From contig CAVIKF010000018.1 in NCBI GenBank assembly GCA_963643505.1, positions 1-25,642 on the forward strand: a stretch of 25,642 bases of DNA, written 5' to 3'. The stretch comes from CAVEFW01 sp963643505 (GTDB lineage: Bacteria; Actinomycetota; Coriobacteriia; Coriobacteriales; Eggerthellaceae). The first letter of the stretch is position 1, and each line of letters begins with the position of its first letter. Shown in pieces: positions 22,626 to 25,642 of the stretch. Under the pieces are notes generated by a model. It was not told the origin of the DNA and searched no databases. It worked only from the letters and a program-made list of their open reading frames with translations. The translations under genes and the position numbers were made by a program.

Positions 22626-23506
22626 GGAGTAGCCCCGGCGTCGCTTTTGGCAGCCGCCCCTTCGCCAACCGGTGCGACAACCCCCTCGCCAGTCGGCGCA
22701 ACCGTTGGCGCAACGGGAACCTCAGCCGCAGGCGCGGTGGCAGTGACAGCAGAAGCGGCAGGTGTCGCGATGGGGGCCGCAGCTGCCGCGGCAGTTTGCT
22801 GCTGAGATGCCAAGGCTGCGGCCACTGCAGCCTCAGTGTCCTTCTTTGCCTTGCGATTTTGGCGGCGTTTCTTCGGATTGATCTCGTCAAGGGAGTCGCG
22901 CACATCATCGACCTGGTCCATGACGCCCGTAATTGCAGAATAGCCACTAACGGCAACTTCCTTGAACGTGGAGAACATGTCAGACCAATCATCCTTGGTC
23001 ATGCCTTCCTCCCCGCCTGATGTCCTACCTGATGTCGCAGGGGCCTCGCCTGAGAGCTTGACGACCTCCTTGCCCGCCACTTTGTTGACAACGCCACCGA
23101 CGGCATTGGTGCCAGCGGAGACAAGATTGCCGGCAGCGCCCTTGACACCCGTTGCCTTGCTCAGTCTCTTCTCGAGTTCCGCAAGCAGATAAAAACGCCC
23201 GACAGCATTCTCCGGATACATGAACTCTTCCTTTTTGCCCTCTGTGTTCAAAGCGGCAAAACCGAGTTCGCGACCCTTGGCGTCAACGAAGTAATACAAG
23301 ATGGAATCGGGGTCGATCTCCATCTCCTCGACGTCCTCATCGACCTCGTCATCTTTTTGCACCGGTTCGCAATCGTCGTAATAAAGCTCGATCTCCTCGC
23401 CTTTCTCGTTTACGTACAGAACCCCAATCTCGTTGTCGTCCTCGTCAACCAGATATCCAACGATGCTCTCCTCGTCGATCTCGATCTCAACGGTCTCTTC
23501 GCTCAC
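22616..23506 (-). CDS. Unrecognised acidic protein with duplicated N-terminal domain
   Basis: 296 residues, GTG at 23506 with AAAGGA upstream. I do not recognise the family. Residues 7-46 (IEIDEESIVGYLVDEDDNEI...) and 61-100 (MEIDPDSILYYFVDAKGREL...) are clearly two copies of one 40-residue beta-rich, very acidic unit. Residues 100-215 include AVGGVVNKVAG and an amphipathic helical stretch (DMFSTFKEVAVSGYSAITGVMDQVDDVRDSLDEI). A basic patch KKRRQNRKAKK follows at about 216-226, and the last 70 residues are Ala/Pro/Val-rich low complexity. There is no signal peptide and no membrane helix, so it is probably cytoplasmic. It lies 28 bases after smpB, which suggests co-transcription; a role linked to translation is possible but unproven. 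Confidence 0.85.
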   Translation of the reverse strand: MSEETVEIEIDEESIVGYLVDEDDNEIGVLYVNEKGEEIELYYDDCEPVQKDDEVDEDVEEMEIDPDSILYYFVDAKGRELGFAALNTEGKKEEFMYPENAVGRFYLLAELEKRLSKATGVKGAAGNLVSAGTNAVGGVVNKVAGKEVVKLSGEAPATSGRTSGGEEGMTKDDWSDMFSTFKEVAVSGYSAITGVMDQVDDVRDSLDEINPKKRRQNRKAKKDTEAAVAAALASQQQTAAAAAAPIATPAASAVTATAPAAEVPVAPTVAPTGEGVVAPVGEGAAAKSDAGATPEA

Positions 23507-23534
23507 GTCTCGTCCTTTCCAACGCGATGGCGTA

Positions 23535-24002
23535 TTATCTGCTGCGCTGCTTCAACGCACGTTCAATTTCCCTCTTGCTGTCGCGCTCTGCCATGGAGGC
23601 CCGCTTGTCGTAGTTCTTCTTACCTCGCGCAATTGCGAGCTCAACCTTAACAAGGGAGTTCTCCTTGAAATACATCTTCAGGGGAACCAATGCCATACCA
23701 CGTTCGCTGACAGCGCGCTCAAGTTCGCGAATCTGCTTCTTGTGCAATAACAGTTTACGCTTCCTATCTGGGTCGACGTTGAATATCGTCCCGTTGGAAA
23801 ACGGTGCGATATGCACATTGTGCATCCAAACCTCACCGTCACGCACAAGAGCGAAGCAATCAGTCAACTGACAATTATGTTCTCGCAGGGAACGAACCTC
23901 TGTCCCCGTCAACACGATGCCCGCCTCGAACGTTTCCAAGATCTCATACTCGTGAAACGCCCTGCGATTCTTCGCGATTGTCTTCTCTTCCTTCTTTTTC
24001 AC
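23535..24002 (-). CDS. smpB: SsrA-binding protein SmpB
   Basis: 155 residues. It binds the tRNA-like part of tmRNA and fills the decoding centre during trans-translation. Motifs: KNRRAFHEYEILETFEAG at the N-terminus, TGTEVRSLRE, and the C-terminal ARGKKNYDKRASMAERD with the basic helix following. GTG start at 24002 with AGGA upstream. It lies 48 bases after the M42 peptidase gene and is followed by the acidic protein gene. Confidence 0.97.
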   Translation of the reverse strand: MKKKEEKTIAKNRRAFHEYEILETFEAGIVLTGTEVRSLREHNCQLTDCFALVRDGEVWMHNVHIAPFSNGTIFNVDPDRKRKLLLHKKQIRELERAVSERGMALVPLKMYFKENSLVKVELAIARGKKNYDKRASMAERDSKREIERALKQRSR

Positions 24003-24050
24003 GCTGCTGTCCTGTTTGTCGAACGGTCCTGTTAGTCAAGCAGAGCCGTC

Positions 24051-25136
24051 TTACTCGTATATCCAAGGGTCGGCACCCGGCGTGAAATCAGCACGCTCGT
24101 CCATATCGAGGACGAATCGGGTGATGAGCTTGACCGTGGCCTCAAGGTCGGACAGACACACCACTTCGGTAGGTGTGTGCATATAGCGCAACGGGACCGA
24201 AACAAGGCCAGTAGGTATACCGCCATGCTGCATCTGGATTGCACGAGCGTCGGTACCGGTCACACCCGGCTCAGCTTCGATTTGATAGGGAATCCCCTCA
24301 GCCTCAGCGGCACACACAAGACGCTCAAACACAGCCGGATTGATATTGGGACCACGAGCGATGACGGGGCCTGCCCCACAAATGATACGGCCATATTTGG
24401 TCTGGTCAATGCCGGGATAGTCGGTCGCGTGCGTGACATCGAACGCAAGCCCAACGTCAGGATGGACGCCAAAGGCGGACGTCTCGCCCCCGCGAACGCC
24501 AATCTCCTCTTGGACCGTGGCAGCAAACACAAAATCGCCTGGCGACCCACCGGCTCCACGCAACTCCTCGAGAACACGGGTACCGATCCACACACCGCAC
24601 TTGTCGTCAAAGGCACGAGAGACAGCCATATTCTTGCCAAAGCGCTCAAAACCCACTCCATAGGTGATCTCGTCACCTATACGGACAAGCTTCTTAACTT
24701 TTTTGGCAGGAAGGCCAAGATCGATGACGAGTTGGTCAATAGGGGTGACCGTCTTGCGCTCGTCAGGTTTAATAAGATGGATAGGCTTACGCCCGACGAC
24801 ACCCCGAAGCACGCCTGCATCTGTATGAACGTCAACGCGCAAACCAGGAAGAATAGCCGCATCAACTCCGCCGACAGCAGAAACGCTCAGGAACCCATCA
24901 TTGCTGATGTAGTGGACCATGAGTCCGACCTCATCCATATGGGCCGCCATCATTACAGAAGGGGCATTAGCTGTACCCGTGATACGAGCATGGACAGAGC
25001 CCATGGCATTGGTCTCGACAACGTCAGCCACATCGGCAACTCGCTCGCGCACGAGAGACGCGACAGGAACCTCACTACCCGTAGGCGATGGTGTTTCCAA
25101 CAAACGCTTGAGGAATTTCACTTGCTGCTTTTTCAT
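24051..25136 (-). CDS. M42 family metallopeptidase (glutamyl aminopeptidase / endoglucanase-like)
   Basis: 361 residues, ATG 25136 with AAGGAG upstream. It is a cytoplasmic dinuclear-metal aminopeptidase of the type that forms dodecameric tetrahedral (TET) particles and trims peptides. Ligands in order: His66 in AAHMDEVG, Asp178 in FDDK, catalytic Glu210 and ligand Glu211 in TVQEEIG, Asp233 in FDVTH, His320 in RYMHTPTE. The set is complete, so it should be active; substrate preference cannot be read from sequence. It may be the first gene of a unit with smpB, which would put peptide turnover beside ribosome rescue. Confidence 0.93.
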   Translation of the reverse strand: MKKQQVKFLKRLLETPSPTGSEVPVASLVRERVADVADVVETNAMGSVHARITGTANAPSVMMAAHMDEVGLMVHYISNDGFLSVSAVGGVDAAILPGLRVDVHTDAGVLRGVVGRKPIHLIKPDERKTVTPIDQLVIDLGLPAKKVKKLVRIGDEITYGVGFERFGKNMAVSRAFDDKCGVWIGTRVLEELRGAGGSPGDFVFAATVQEEIGVRGGETSAFGVHPDVGLAFDVTHATDYPGIDQTKYGRIICGAGPVIARGPNINPAVFERLVCAAEAEGIPYQIEAEPGVTGTDARAIQMQHGGIPTGLVSVPLRYMHTPTEVVCLSDLEATVKLITRFVLDMDERADFTPGADPWIYE

Positions 25137-25210
25137 GATGGAGCTCCTTAAATCGCGAGACGGTATTGCCGTCGTCTCACCTTAGAACCACTAACCTGAT
25201 ATCTAGCTAA

Positions 25211-25561
25211 TCATACCATCGACGAGATATCGAACATACGCCGCAAGCCCAAACCAAACAATTCCTCAGAACCTCGTGATTCGGCAACAAGGCGCTCTTT
25301 GGCGGCGCGCGAAAGACGCTTGAAATGATACTCAGCTGCCATAGCCTCAGATTTTGTACGAAATGGAGCAAAGGCCACAAGGGAGACAGGGCGACGCGTA
25401 CGTGTGTATTTAGCACCAAGCCGACCCTCATTGTGCTCGGCGACGCGACGCTCGACATCGGTTGTGTATCCGGTGTACCAAGTACCATCGCAACATTCAA
25501 CAACGTACATGAAATAGCGCTCTCCGGTTTGAGCATCAATGTCCACAGCCACAACATTCAC
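25211..25561 (-). CDS. Small GIY-YIG domain protein (YhbQ-like)
   Basis: 116 residues if the GTG at 25561 is the start. The GIY-YIG nuclease fold begins at YFMYVVECCDGTWYTGYT (residues 16-33), with Arg in TTDVERRVAEHN and a Glu in AMAAEYHFKRLS completing the usual active-site set. It resembles the one-domain YhbQ/YazA-type proteins, suggested DNA-structure nucleases of uncertain role. The start is uncertain: GTG 25561 has no ribosome-binding site, while ATG 25510 has GGAGAG nine bases upstream but would remove the first two residues of the fold's opening strand. It is preceded by a terminator only 17 bases away, so its promoter must overlap that element or lie within the frame. Confidence 0.88.
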   Translation of the reverse strand: MNVVAVDIDAQTGERYFMYVVECCDGTWYTGYTTDVERRVAEHNEGRLGAKYTRTRRPVSLVAFAPFRTKSEAMAAEYHFKRLSRAAKERLVAESRGSEELFGLGLRRMFDISSMV

Positions 25562-25577
25562 CTGTAGATATCACGAC

Positions 25578-25606
25578 AAAAAAACAGGGACCCCGCGGGG
25601 TCCCTG
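25578..25606 (-). terminator. Terminator of a gene beyond the right edge
   Basis: Ten-pair hairpin CAGGGACCCC / GGGGTCCCTG with a two-base loop and seven T on the minus strand (25584-25578). It must end a minus-strand transcript coming from outside the window. Confidence 0.92.
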
Positions 25607-25642
25607 GCGCGGGCGCAAAAAGAGCCCCGCACGAGCGCGACG

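Noticed and set aside
25150..25180. Terminator after the GIY-YIG gene
   Set aside because: An interrupted GAGAC/GTCTC stem exists, but no T tract follows it on the minus strand.

Overview
This looks like a chromosomal segment of an anaerobic, moderately high-GC Gram-positive bacterium. The class Coriobacteriia (Actinomycetota) is my best guess. The guess rests on the mix of genes: a class B sortase, an L,D-transpeptidase, signal-peptide/membrane-anchored surface proteins, a PaaK-type aryl-CoA ligase, the LL-diaminopimelate aminotransferase route, and an infC-rpmI-rplT operon. It is inference, not a database match. Most of the window is core genome. I see no transposase, integrase, phage gene or CRISPR array.

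Left end (1-2800, all minus strand): three cell-surface genes. Reading in the direction of transcription, they are a membrane-anchored protein with a cohesin-like domain (2731-1760), a small lipocalin-like membrane or lipoprotein overlapping it by ATGA (1763-1329), and a secreted multidomain protein whose gene runs off the left edge (1148-1). Next come paaK, murJ and dapL (2971-7350, minus), then a divergent RsmB/RsmF-type RNA methyltransferase (7571-8557, plus) followed by a 30-bp tandem repeat.

Centre (8793-12180): an alanine/glycine:cation symporter under a glycine riboswitch whose leader contains a sequence exactly complementary to the gene's ribosome-binding site; the infC-rpmI-rplT operon, with a probable AUA start codon for IF3 and a leader transcription attenuator; and a tRNA-Leu. 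Then come a CPA1-type Na+/H+ antiporter, argS, and a tRNA-Gly/tRNA-Pro pair.

Right part (16853-25561): rdgB, an FKBP-type (SlyD-like) prolyl isomerase, tRNA-Arg, and an envelope operon ldt-murI-srtB (21857 to 18314). Divergent from it is ssrA (tmRNA, plus strand, tag GKNHTANRGLALAA). Convergent to ssrA is a likely operon: M42 peptidase, smpB, and an unrecognised acidic protein with a duplicated N-terminal domain. A small GIY-YIG protein lies upstream of this. tmRNA and its partner SmpB are therefore encoded within about 1.9 kb of each other.

The most interesting signals are regulatory: the AUA start and attenuator of infC, the two nested complementarities of the glycine riboswitch leader, a possibly leaderless murJ, and a two-helical-turn direct repeat upstream of the ldt operon. 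At protein level the standouts are the cohesin-like surface cluster, with a degenerate sortase-like tail and an apparently mosaic gene, and the duplicated acidic protein next to smpB.
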